The notes under the pieces are model-generated. The model did not search any database, had not been told where the DNA came from, and saw only the letters and a list, made by a program, of their open reading frames with translations. Source: Bondarzewia mesenterica (Eukaryota; Basidiomycota; Agaricomycetes; Russulales; Bondarzewiaceae). From it: a stretch of 16,319 nt of DNA. The stretch lies in NCBI GenBank assembly GCA_004802705.1, contig SGPL01000663.1:1-16319 (forward strand), written 5' to 3'. Below, in pieces: positions 1 to 9,296 of this stretch (position 1 is the first letter of the stretch; every line of letters starts with the position of its first letter). The position numbers and the translations under genes are program-made.

Positions 1-479
1 AATTTATTGTCCTTAAGGCTACGAGCCTTATGTTAGACACTATATAGTCACTACTAGGACTGTTAAACCCCTTGCCATCCCCGAATGAACCTAAGTCAGC
101 ATTGTCCCTCCCGAACACCAAAAGTAGGACCTGAGCTTCTAAACTCAGCTTAGACGGGGCGACGTAAATGTGGAAGAAAGTGAAGTAGTTAAGAGTGAAA
201 CAATATGAGTGAGGGGCTCCGTGATGTAGTAAGTCTGTCAGATGCTTGGCCACTGAAGCGGCTTTACACGGGGACTGCAAAGGACGAGGATAGACCCTCA
301 GATAACAACGAGAAGGGAGACTGGGGTAAGGTAAAAAGAAGAGAAAGAATGAAACGTGCAGATCCAGAATGCCCGAGATCACCAGCAGGACTGACTGACA
401 TCTCCCTATACCTAGCCACTAACCCTCAGCGCATAATCTATCCCTATGGGAAGAGCTAGCCAGTGCCGAGTAATTGAGC
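1..479. other. Left flank, no recognised gene
   Basis: No reading frame here resembles a family I know. The only sizeable open frame (205-459, plus strand, 84 codons) is rich in charged residues, has no recognisable motif and gives no sign of coding. Visible structure is minor: a small hairpin AAGGCT-ACG-AGCCTT near 15-29 and a perfect palindrome ACTATATAGT at 39-48. The stretch lies beyond the 3' side of the LINE, so it is either flanking genomic DNA or part of a long LINE 3' UTR. The boundary cannot be fixed because no poly(A) tail or target-site duplication is evident. Confidence 0.5.
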
Positions 480-527
480 ACACTTGAGAGCATAACGTGG
501 ATGACCCTTGCATTTGCAAGCAGGGTG

Positions 528-589
528 CAGATCATGATAAGTTGTGATAAGTTGCGATGTTGGGTGATTATCGCATGCGTGATGATCTG
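528..589 (-). repeat. Inverted and tandem repeat in probable LINE 3' UTR
   Basis: CAGATCAT (528-535) pairs perfectly with ATGATCTG (582-589). Between them GATAA (546-550) can pair with TTATC (568-572). A 10-base unit GATAAGTTGT/C is repeated in tandem at 536-555, and a separate short hairpin CTTGCA-TT-TGCAAG lies at 507-520. LINE 3' ends often hold a stem-loop or short tandem repeat recognised by their own RT, and this sits just downstream of the ORF2 stop. That role is inference. Confidence 0.4.
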
Positions 590-666
590 AGGGGGTGGTG
601 TGAGTGTCTGTGTTTTCTCGTGAAGAGTGATGGTATATACGGAGTTTGTGGGCTCTTGCTTTGCTT

Positions 667-3600
667 TTAGTAGTCATCCAATTCTGCATCAGCACTATTA
701 ATCTTGAATTTATCCCCATATATGTCTTTGAAGCGGCCAGTATCATAGATGTATCAAAATAGAGGTTTGGTATTGGAGGTGTCATTAGAGAGGAGTTTGC
801 TGAGGTCATTGGCGTCACGGCATAGAGCATTTTTGAGGATGAGGTGGTCCTTTTGGAAGAACTGACAATCAATAAGGTAGTGCCTTATCATTTCTTCAGC
901 ATCTGCGCAGTATGTGCAGATCATGGATTCGGCCTTCCCTATGCACTAGAGGTGTTGTTATAAGGGGATATGGCTAGTACGAAGCTGTATGAGTAGGCTC
1001 GCTTGAGTTCTGGTAAAGGTCTTGACGTGGCATAGGTAGGATTTGGATGGGAGTGAGGGGTCATATTTGCTGATGCGGGCGTGTCATGGTGAGGCTTCCC
1101 ATTCTTTTTTCCAGCATTCAAGTAGGGCGTTCTGATGGGCTTGGCGCCTTGCGGATATGCTGGCTGGGAGCGATTCGTTCTGTAGGTATTCGGGAAGGCG
1201 TATCCGCAAGCTGGTCTTACCCTTGGCCGCTTGTTTGGCCGCTTTGTCCACTGCTTCGTTGCGTGCAACGTCCTCATGTCTGGGCACCCAGTGGAGCTGA
1301 AGCTTGTATGCACCACCTCGTGTGTCCTGGAGGTGATCGACCTGAGCATTGAATGTGTCCAGTATGTGATATCCGGATTTGGGACGGCGGAGATCTGTGG
1401 CTGCAATGGCCGCTTGGTTGTCTAGGCTAATGGATGTGAGTTGGCAGATGTCAACGCTTTCACGTTGTATTAGTTTGGCTGCCAATGTTAAGCCTACCGC
1501 CTCCGCTTCAAATACTGTGTGGTCGTGGACGCTTCCGAGGTGGTAAAATAACTTCTTTGGTTCTTCTCCAACTCTGTCCTCTCGGTACAGATATGCTGCT
1601 GCCCCTACCTTGCCATTGATAGCTGAGCCGTCTGTATAGACTCGGATGATTGATTTGAGCTTTCGGTCAGCGGAGATGGCTGCCTTTTTGTCCTTTTCGA
1701 TGTGGGTGGTGAATGCGGGGCGCGTTGAGGGTCGGTGGTGGCAAAAGGGGTGTATCATTTCGATTGAGCTGGGTGTGATGTTGTAGATATGCATGAGGTC
1801 ATGTAGGGGTGAGCGGTTGGATTTGGGGTTAAAGGTCACTCCATCACGCACAGGCCGGAAGAGAGGGTGCTTTGACGGGACTCCAGCAATACGCAGGGCT
1901 GCTCAGAAACAGACTTTGTCGATGAGGAGGGGGACTGGGAGGAAGAACGCGTGTATGTTCAGTACGTCTTGTGCGGTAGACGGGAGGGCACCTGTGAACG
2001 TTAGAGCAGCGAGGTGCTGTACTTTACTGAGCTGTTTTATGATCCCTATAGAGCCCGCTCGTCGTCCATTTCCTTTGATGTGGATGGGAACACACCAGAC
2101 AGGAGCTGCATAAGATAATTTAGTGACGGCCACGCTCTCATACAACCTCCGCACAAAGATTGGCGGTAATCCTGTGGATGCTCGCGAGAGACGCCGGAGT
2201 TGCAGAGTCCATTTCATTGCTTTGCCTATCGCATGTTGCACTTGCGGCTTCCATCGTAGTTCCTGGTCGGAGTAAACGCCTAAGAATTTGACCGATGTCG
2301 AGGGGCGGATGGTGACCGAGGGAAGAGTGAGCGGCAGGCATTTTGCGGGTGTTGTTTTGCCAGGGTGAACTGTGTCTGGGTCCTGGCGCCTTGAGAAATC
2401 GACGAGTGCTAATTTGCTGTCTTCAAAGTGTGAGTTGTGAGCTTTCGACCAGTCTATACCCCCTCCTGCACGTTTCATCATTCGCGCTAGCGTCTTGTGA
2501 GTTTCACTGAAGGTCTTGCCAACTGCAATAAAGGCCGCGTCGATGACGAAGGAAGTAGCTGACTCCTTAGGGCCACGGGGTACATCTAAGAGGTCAGTGT
2601 TGTAGAAGAGGTAGAGTATTATGGACAACAGATTGCCCTGTCCTATTCCATTGACGAGATCGATGAAGTCCGAAGTGTAGTCGTCGAAGCGGAGGGTGGT
2701 GCGTCGGTTTTGTAGTAGGCGCGCTATGAACAGAACATATGTCTCGTTGATGCGCCTCTTACGCATGTTGTGGAGTAAGCGCTCTGTCACCACATTCGGA
2801 AACGCGCCTTTGATATCCAGGAAGAGTACCGATACTATCTTGTGATCCCGCCATGCAGCCTTGATTTTGTCAACAATTAATAGCATGGAGTTCGTTGTTG
2901 TGCGTCCAGGCCTCCCNCTGAAGTGCGTGGCTGGGACGAGGTTGTTAGCTTCCATTATGTACGTAATTTCCTCCGCTACNATGGCAGATAGGAGTTTGTA
3001 TGTGGTATTGAGCAGTGCGATGGGTCGGTAGGCCTTCGGCACGTCGTATCGTGATTTACNGGGCTTGCGTAGGACAACCGTGATAGAGTCGCGCCACGGG
3101 GGGGTAGAAGNTCTGGAGTTCGAATGTGGCCGTGTAGAGGTAGTAGAGGTGTTCGAGGACTAGATCGCCTGAGCGCATAAGGACGATGTTGGGGATACCG
3201 TCAGGTCCTGGCGCTTTGTACAGTTGGAGGTGTTTGAGATGACAGAGAATTTGTTCACATGTGATGGGGATGAAGTCAAAAGCCGGTGGGGGGTAGATGA
3301 AGTCTGGGTCGATGCTTGAAGTTTCCGGGGGTGGGGGAAAGAAGGTACTCGCTAGTGCTGCACTTTTCTCGCTGTTAGTAACCAATGATCTAGTCGTACC
3401 GTCCGAGAGCTGGGTCTTGAGCGATGGTACTCGTGTTCTGCCTCCATCACCTGCAGGGGATGAGATGTACTTGTTGGCAATCCACATATCCTTTTCCTTA
3501 GCGTCCTCTAGCCAATCTTCCCAATGTTGCTTCTTCGTGCGCTGAATCTCGGTAGCATATGCGTTTCTGATGTCCTTGACCTGTTGGTGCGATGGGTGGT

Positions 3601-4658
3601 TGGGTAGGTGACGAAGGCTGTAAGATAAGTTAGCGAGGCGTTGCTTCTCTTTACGCATGGTCGTGAGGTCAGAGGTCCACCAGCGTTTGGAAAAGGAACA
3701 TGGCTTAGAGATGGGGACCGTCATGCGTATGACATCTGTGAGGGCTTCGATAAGGTTGTCTGCAGCTTGGGTGAATTGCGTGGTAGACGTGATGTGTTGG
3801 GGGGGGAGGGAAGTCGCCTAGTCGTATTTCAGTCTCTTTTGCGAAGGCGTCCCAGTCCGTGAGGCGCCAGTTACGTATTTCCCAGGCCAGAGTAAGCGGA
3901 ATGTCGAGGTCCATATGGCTGAGTATGGGTAGGTGATCAGTCTTGGGGCCTCGGAGGCCGGGATTGGTGTCGCATGTGATGAAAAGGTCGGCGCAGGTGT
4001 CCGAGCAGAAGACGTTGTCGGGCCTCGAGTACTTACCAGTGACGAAATGTTGCAGGGTCAGAATACCTCCGGGGAGTGGCATGACCATGTGGTATCACGC
4101 AAGGAGGGTGAGGATTGGTTTTGCTGCCTCGAGTGCTTTTTTCGTGAAGAGGTGGGTGTCCTCGGGGTTATCCCAGAGCAGGTGGTGCCTGTTGAAGTCA
4201 CCGCACCAGACGAGGTACGACCGGTTGTCTGGGAGGAGGTCGTGTTCGTGTTGCCTGAGATAACTGTCAAGGGCATCGAGGGTGCGGCCATGGTTGTTCG
4301 AGTTGTAGATGTTGAAGATGGTGAGTTGGCCGAAAGTGCTAGAGAGTTGAATTACAGTAACGTCGGGGCTGGGGAAGTCGATTTGGCGCCAGCTGCTGGT
4401 GGAGAGCTTGGAGCGGACAAGGATTAGGGATCTAGTAGCTTTAGGTTTCTGTAAGTGGTTAGTGGGGTAGATTACCGTCCACGCCGGCGTGGCCACNGTG
4501 TTTCTGAGGAAATTAATGCTGGGTTCCTGTAGGACTAAGAGGTCGAAGTCTTCCGGTTTGGCTGAGCTAAGGAGACTTTATTGGTTGTCAGGCGACGTGT
4601 TGACATTTTGTTGCCAGATTCGTAAACTTGTGAGCGTGGGTTCAGGTGTACTATTCAT
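667..4658 (-). pseudogene. LINE ORF2: endonuclease, reverse transcriptase, RNase H, CCHC (broken)
   Basis: This would nick the target DNA and copy the LINE RNA into the nick. The start is the ATG at 4658-4656. The endonuclease (about 4640-3930) shows IWQQN, LQEPS, GDFN and TDHLP, giving the N, E, D and H active-site residues. The RT (about 3300-2450) shows APGPDG, FLDIKGAF and GIGQG, but motif C reads FVID at 2539-2550 where FVDD is expected. RNase H (about 1640-1220) has YTDGS, FEAEAVG, SLDN and a WVPRHE...DKAAK end. A CX2CX8HX4C finger follows at about 875-930. Stops interrupt at 4578, 4095, 1903, 1084, 958, 946 and 754. The frame shifts twice, near G runs at 3799-3806 and 3098-3104. The final TAA is at 667-669. 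Domain calls are firm; activity is excluded. Confidence 0.92.
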
Positions 4659-6378
4659 TGGGCGATGTAGGGAGGGGTGTCATGGGTGTCGTCTTGCAGT
4701 GCGAGAGGATGGGCGGGGGACTGAAGTGGGGAGCGGGGCGTTGGAAGGGAGAGTCGCGTGCACGGGGGAGTGATGAGAGAGGTGGTGTATTTGGTGTTGC
4801 TGTCGATGTTGTTGTTGCCTGCTGGGGGGGAAGGGAGGTGGGGGCGGGTGTATGCACTGGGGTTTTGGGTTTTGCGGGCTTGCCAGTTTGTGTTGGAGGG
4901 GTCGTTGCCAAGGGTTTTTGTCGCCTTGTGGGTGGGGCAATTTTTCTGGTCCACTCCTCCCAGGTCGGATAGAAGAACATAGTGTTTTCTATGTGATTAG
5001 TGTCCATTCCGTCACAGAGGCGATGAAAGAAGGGGCAGACGCGGGACCAGCTGGGGTGATCGTCCATGTTGCACGATACGCAATGGGGAGTATCTTTGTT
5101 CTGGCAGTCCGGTGTGCGGTATCCCTTGCCACAGGTGCCACAGACATCCGAAGGGGCCGTGCAGTGGGAGGCCATGTGACTGTACCTATGACATTTGAAG
5201 CAACGGATTGGCTCTTTTCGCAGCTTTTCTGGCCAGAGCTTAGTATGGCAGATGAAGATACCACCCCCTAGGACGGAATTCGCTGCCATGGGTGATGAGA
5301 GTGACAGGATGACGTGCGCGCAGGATTGGGTTGCACTTCAATGATGAATGGGTTTGACCCAGCGTGCGGAGACAATGGTGCCCTCGTCCAGCCCGTTGAC
5401 TTCCTCAGCCTTGCGCAGGTCAGCGGGGTTTGTGGGTCAGAAGGAGAGAGGCATGAACTTGACCAGGACTGAGAATAGGCGGTGACGTAGTCGAATGTCT
5501 TTGCCGAGCTTGGCGCTGAACTTTTGGCCCCATGAGCTGAGCCATTCCGCCGAGTCCGCACTATTGAGTTCTATGAGGAGGTCTCCGGTGCGAATGCGGG
5601 TAGCCTGGCGAATAGATACTTGGAAGCCGGGGTCAGATTGTGGGTTCTCGGCAATGACAGAGATGACTTTGTTAGCACTTTCTCTGATGCTGTCCAGGCT
5701 GCGTCCGTCAAGCAGGGGGGGACCTGTGGGTTCGGTCGCTTCTAGTAGAATTTGGCACGCTTTGGCAGCTATGCGGGCATGTTGTCTGGCTCTAGCCTGA
5801 ACTGGTGAGACTCCTTGGCTGGAGTTTGGTCTGTTTGTTAGTAGCGCGTCTCTGTAAGTTGACCCCACTGCTAGCTCGCTTGAAAGTTGTTCGATACGCT
5901 TGCCCAAGGCGTCAATGTGCGTCTTGTCTACTGTGGAGGGGGGGGGGGGCGGATTGCTGGGTTGAAGTTTCATGGCGAGTTCNGCGAATTTCTTGTNGAG
6001 GCGGCTTTCCTGNGCGGCTAATGCTATGNAAATGGAGTTTTGAATGTCGGAGGGGTTAGTAGTGGACTGCGTCCCGGCGGTGGCATCCGCCAGGGATTTC
6101 ACCAGTTTCTCTGTGCAGATGTCATCGTCGAGGCCACGTAGTACCATCGCAAATGCCCGTAGGCTGTCACGGATTGGCTTGACATTATTTTTCNGGATTT
6201 GTTTGTAGAGCATTTCGGCGAAGAGTAGGAGGGATGTGGAGACAGAGTCTAGTGTGATCGGCTCACCGTGAGCGACTAGTTTGGCACCTATGATGTATTT
6301 TCTTCCGCTGTTCACGTCTATGACGCTTTCTGAGGGAGTTTCTATTGTCTCGTTGTNTGTAGCGGTGTCCGGGTCNAT
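4651..6378 (-). pseudogene. LINE ORF1: Gag-like RNA-binding protein with three CCHC knuckles (broken)
   Basis: ORF1 proteins of this group bind the element RNA and package it with ORF2. All 576 codons stay in one frame apart from two TGA stops at 5437-5439 and 5338-5340. The presumed start is ATN at 6378-6376 (unknown third base, ATG if it is G), which puts the acidic N-terminus in frame. A proline run near 5940-5950 comes from a long G run. Three zinc knuckles lie at about 5030-5205: CFKCHRYSHMASHC is a standard CX2CX4HX4C, the second (CGTCGKGYRTPDC) has Tyr where His is expected (TAC, one C-to-T step from CAC), and the third is CVSC...HPSWSRVC. The tail is rich in Pro and Thr. The TAG stop at 4651-4653 overlaps the ORF2 ATG. 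Confidence 0.88.
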
Positions 6379-6387
6379 GGGGCGGAG

Positions 6388-6708
6388 TGTAGCGCGGCGT
6401 CGGTAGTGACGACGCGGCTCACTAGATCANGCGAGACTAACGGATCACCGATATGTCTATTCGTGTGTTTTATGTGGGTTTTGTGGGTATCGTAGTGAAG
6501 CGAGAGAGAGGGGAAAGANGGATGATATATCTAAGTAGTGTACTGTCCTTTTTATGTATGTATCNTTGCCTCAACCCTGGGCCCTGCGTCTTNGATGGGA
6601 AACCATCTTCTTGTGTGTGTGCAACCCATCGNGGAAGTATCCCGAGGTCGTCGCCTGATCCGATAAGTGTATTGCTAGATTCGTGATGGTGGTAAGCCTG
6701 AGCTTANA
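6388..6708 (-). repeat. LTR copy 1 (321 bp), 3' LTR of the deleted element
   Basis: It begins TGTAGCGCGG and ends GCTTANA on the plus strand, so in element orientation it runs TG...CA as LTRs do. It matches the copies at 9297-9618 and 14616-14932 along its full length. The near-palindrome at the outer end (GTAAGCC-TG-AGCTTAN) has one mismatch and one N compared with the other copies. A purine-rich tract in element sense lies directly against it. Confidence 0.92.
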
Positions 6709-6720
6709 CTCCTCCCCGTT
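6709..6720 (-). promoter_or_regulatory. Polypurine tract of the deleted element
   Basis: In element orientation the sequence AACGGGGAGGAG sits immediately before the 3' LTR, the expected place for the polypurine tract that primes plus-strand DNA synthesis. The same 12 bases are found at the matching place in the full-length copy. The pol stop codon TAA overlaps its start. Confidence 0.75.
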
Positions 6721-8424
6721 ATGAACGAAATTGTTGCAGGAGGTAGTGGGTGNGNGTAGGACGCGACGAGGCGCNTGGTACAGGATCTGATGGCGCGTCA
6801 GCTGATTGCGGGGGGGGAGGATGTGGTTCNGAGTCGAGATTCCCAACGATCGAGTGCAGCNCAGTCGGAGAGTTCACGAGCGGGTAGCCATCTGCTGTCT
6901 TCATTGCCCCAGCCCTTCCAGGTAACGAGGTACTGCCGTCCGCGTCCGCGGGTACGTTCATCGATGATGTCGCTAATTGTCCATTCCTCCTGGCCATCGG
7001 NGCCAAGTATGGGGGGCGGACGGTGAAGTGTGCGAGAAGGGTAGGCGAGGTCGTCATTAGGGTGGAATGGACAGAGTAGGGAGGAGTGGAAGGTGGTGAA
7101 TGCATGCGGAGCATTTGGTAGATCGAGCGTGTAGGTGCTTTTGTTTGGGTTCGCTCGAGTTATTATGTAAGGTCNNTCGTAGCACGGCATGAATTTAGCG
7201 ACACGGTGCTCTGCGGGGTTGGTGTATTCGNGACGACGGTGGAAGGTGGACAGGAAGANGCGATCACCAACTTTGAAGAGGGGATCCGGAGCGCGAGAAC
7301 AATTAGAGTAGTGAGCTTGTGTGACCTTCNAGGCGAATAAGTTGTCGAGGGCATCGNGGGAATTGATGTGCAAATGGGTGAGGANTTTGTGTGCAGAGGC
7401 ATTGTTATCAGGAGTCTNGAGAGAGGAAAAAGAAGGAAGCGGGGGGAGTAATCTAGGGGAACGTCCGGTATATAGTTGGAAAGGAGAAAAGGATGTAGAA
7501 GCATTAACAGTATTCATAAGGTGAAATCGAACGAGAGGGAGGGCGCGGACCCATCCTTTTTGTTGGCGATCGACGTGGAAGCGGAGGGCTTGAATTATNG
7601 ATTTGTTGGTGCGTACACTCGAGCCGTCAGTTTGTGGGTGGTAGGAGGAGGAAAGTTTCAGTTGGACGCNGCATAGGCGGTTGAATGTAGTCCAGAANGA
7701 AGACGTGAAAAGTTTATCTCTGTCGGAGATGATGTTGTCCGGTAGGCCGTTGTGACAAAACCAATNTTCAAAGAAGAGGGCCNCGAAGNGTTCGGCCGTG
7801 ATGTCGGTGTTAGTGGGGACCAAGCGAATGTCAGAGCCNGCGCNGTCNGTGAATGTGATTATGTAGTCGAAACCGTGGTCGAGGGGGAGAGGACCGATGA
7901 AGTNGATTGCGATGCTTTGGCAACGGTCGTCAGGGACAGGTAAAGGATGTAATGGTCNGAACGGGNGGTGTGTTAAGGATTTGTTGNGTTGGCAGTCAGG
8001 ACAGGTGGGTATGTAGCTTTGATCGATGTCCTTACGCATGCCNGGCCAATAGTAAGAGTCACGAAGTGCCAGGTAAGTTTTCTCAGCACCAAAATGTCCG
8101 AGGGCATCGTGAGCCGCTTGGAAGAGTAGTTCACNGATGGCAGGGATGCGAGGGATTACAAGACGGGAACCTATGAAGAGAAGGCCNTTTTGGTNGAGAT
8201 GAGCATTGGGAAAGCTGGCGAGGTTTTGTATAAGCTTTTGGCACCATGTGTCAGATTGGTAGCCTTCGAGGATAGATTTTTGGAATGAGTCATCGGAGCG
8301 GACGGAGAGGATGGCAGCAGATAATGTGGATGGGGTGGTCAGGGAAAGGATGGGGATGGTGGAGAAGTCGGATGTTTGGGAGATTGGTGTGGAGGTGGGA
8401 GAGTNAGGAGGTAGACGGGAAAGN
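6719..8424 (-). pseudogene. pol remnant: RNase H tail, integrase, chromodomain
   Basis: The authentic pol frame enters at the deletion junction with the last RNase H residues (SRLPP) and continues into integrase. The HHCC zinc finger is at about 7990-8115 (ALGHFGAEKTYLAL, CPDCQ). The core keeps SDRDKL, but the first catalytic Asp codon contains an N and the catalytic Glu is Val (GTA, 7614-7616; GAA in the full-length copy). A GPY/F-like module and a chromodomain follow (about 6845-7000; QYLVTWKGWG, SRWLP), which would direct integration to marked chromatin. The frame is free of stops until a slip at the G run 6810-6817; the original end is the TAA at 6719. No start codon belongs to this frame, because it was part of a Gag-Pol polyprotein. 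Confidence 0.88.
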
Positions 8425-9207
8425 GGCATTGGCGGCGAAGGAGTTCNTGGAGTACTGCGAGCGCCAGGTCTTGCGGACCATGGTGTCGATTTTCTNGACG
8501 CGTTCGATCCAGGTGTGNAAGGGAAGTGTGTCGGAGAGGTTTTCNTGGTGGACATAAAAGAGGAGATCGTCATTGAGTCCGGCCTCGAGCGTTTTGCGGA
8601 GGGAGTCGTCACTAATGAAGTAGTTAGTGCCTTGTAAACCGCTGTTGAGGTGACAGAGTTGTTGTTGCCAATCACGGAAGGGGCGGGATTTTTGAGTAGA
8701 TTTGACAATACGGTTGTATATGTCGAGGTCCCAGTCGGTGGGAAGCCATCATTTTTGCACTTCAGTGTAGAGGTTGGTGAAGGTGAGGGCCGTGAGCTTG
8801 TCGCGATTGGAGTCGATCCAGGCGATGACTCGTGGGTCTTCGAAGGAACTGAGAACTCTAGCGGCTTGCATTGCCTCCGGTATGGTTTTGATGTCAAAGA
8901 ATGCGTGGCAGCAGTTGCACCATTGGATAAGTATGAAGGGGGTAAGTGTTCCCTCCGTGACGACGGGGGCATGATTACCATTCGGAATGCAGGAGGCTGT
9001 GTTCGACATGGGATATATGCGGTAACGTGAGGGAGGTTGGGCGTCCGAATCGGAGTCAGAGGAATCTGAGTCAGAAATGAGAGGTGGTGGTGGTGTTGAC
9101 GNTGGAGAGGGTACAGGCATCGTGGAAGCAATCAACGGCGTGAGCGCAGAAGAAGACGAAGGCAGATCGTGATCGTGATCAGAGATTGCAGGTGTNTTNG
9201 GGTTCAT
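8425..9207 (-). pseudogene. gag 5' part, truncated at the deletion junction
   Basis: This is the N-terminal part of a gypsy Gag, which would build the particle shell. The chosen start is the ATG at 9207-9205, the first in-frame Met and the one matching ATG 14532 of the other copy. A Ser/Pro-rich, acidic N-terminus (SDSSDSDSD) leads into a retrotransposon Gag domain with LPTDWDLDIYN, FRDWQQQL and TWIERV. One TGA interrupts it at codon 153 (8749-8751). The zinc knuckle is lost. After the junction the gag frame reads about 44 nonsense codons to a stop at 8290, so Gag and integrase are out of frame. A long overlapping frame (9131 onwards) stays open through the region but shows no family motif. 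Confidence 0.82.
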
Positions 9208-9296
9208 CTGNTTGGTNGGCAGTGCCNNGGTGGAGNGGTTTGAACNAGTGGTCGGCAGGTTGGGCAACNGAGCGGTGANGNCNTTAAAAAAAAAAG

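Larger units (their letters stand above)
480..6387 (-). mobile_element. Tad1/I-like LINE (non-LTR retrotransposon), inactivated
   Basis: This is a two-ORF LINE reading leftwards. ORF1 is Gag-like with CCHC knuckles. ORF2 carries an endonuclease-exonuclease-phosphatase domain, reverse transcriptase, RNase H and a C-terminal CCHC finger, an order typical of the Tad/I group found in fungi. The element is dead: TGA stops at 5437, 5338, 4095, 1903, 1084 and 754, TAA at 4578 and 958, TAG at 946, and two frameshifts. The left limit is approximate, since the ORF2 stop at 667 is followed by about 140-190 bases of probable 3' UTR. On the right it is cut by an LTR only 9 bases from the presumed ORF1 start, so no 5' UTR remains in place. 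Confidence 0.92.

Noticed and set aside
205..459. Plus-strand 84-codon open frame in the left flank
   Set aside because: No motif, no coding signal and no neighbouring gene structure; short enough to occur by chance.
1084..1851. A free-standing cellular RNase H gene
   Set aside because: It lies in the same frame as the preceding LINE RT and the following CCHC finger, separated only by TGA codons, so it is a domain of LINE ORF2.
4489..5271. Several overlapping plus-strand frames of 60-140 codons across the LINE
   Set aside because: They are antisense to ORF1 and ORF2, whose zinc knuckles and endonuclease motifs are clear on the minus strand; G-rich sequence keeps the opposite strand open.
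6798..9131. A single 777-codon open frame that could be taken for one large protein
   Set aside because: Its first 235 or so codons are the gag region read in the wrong frame and only the part after the deletion junction (8424) is true pol sequence. The authentic gag is in another frame, supported by its match to the full-length copy.
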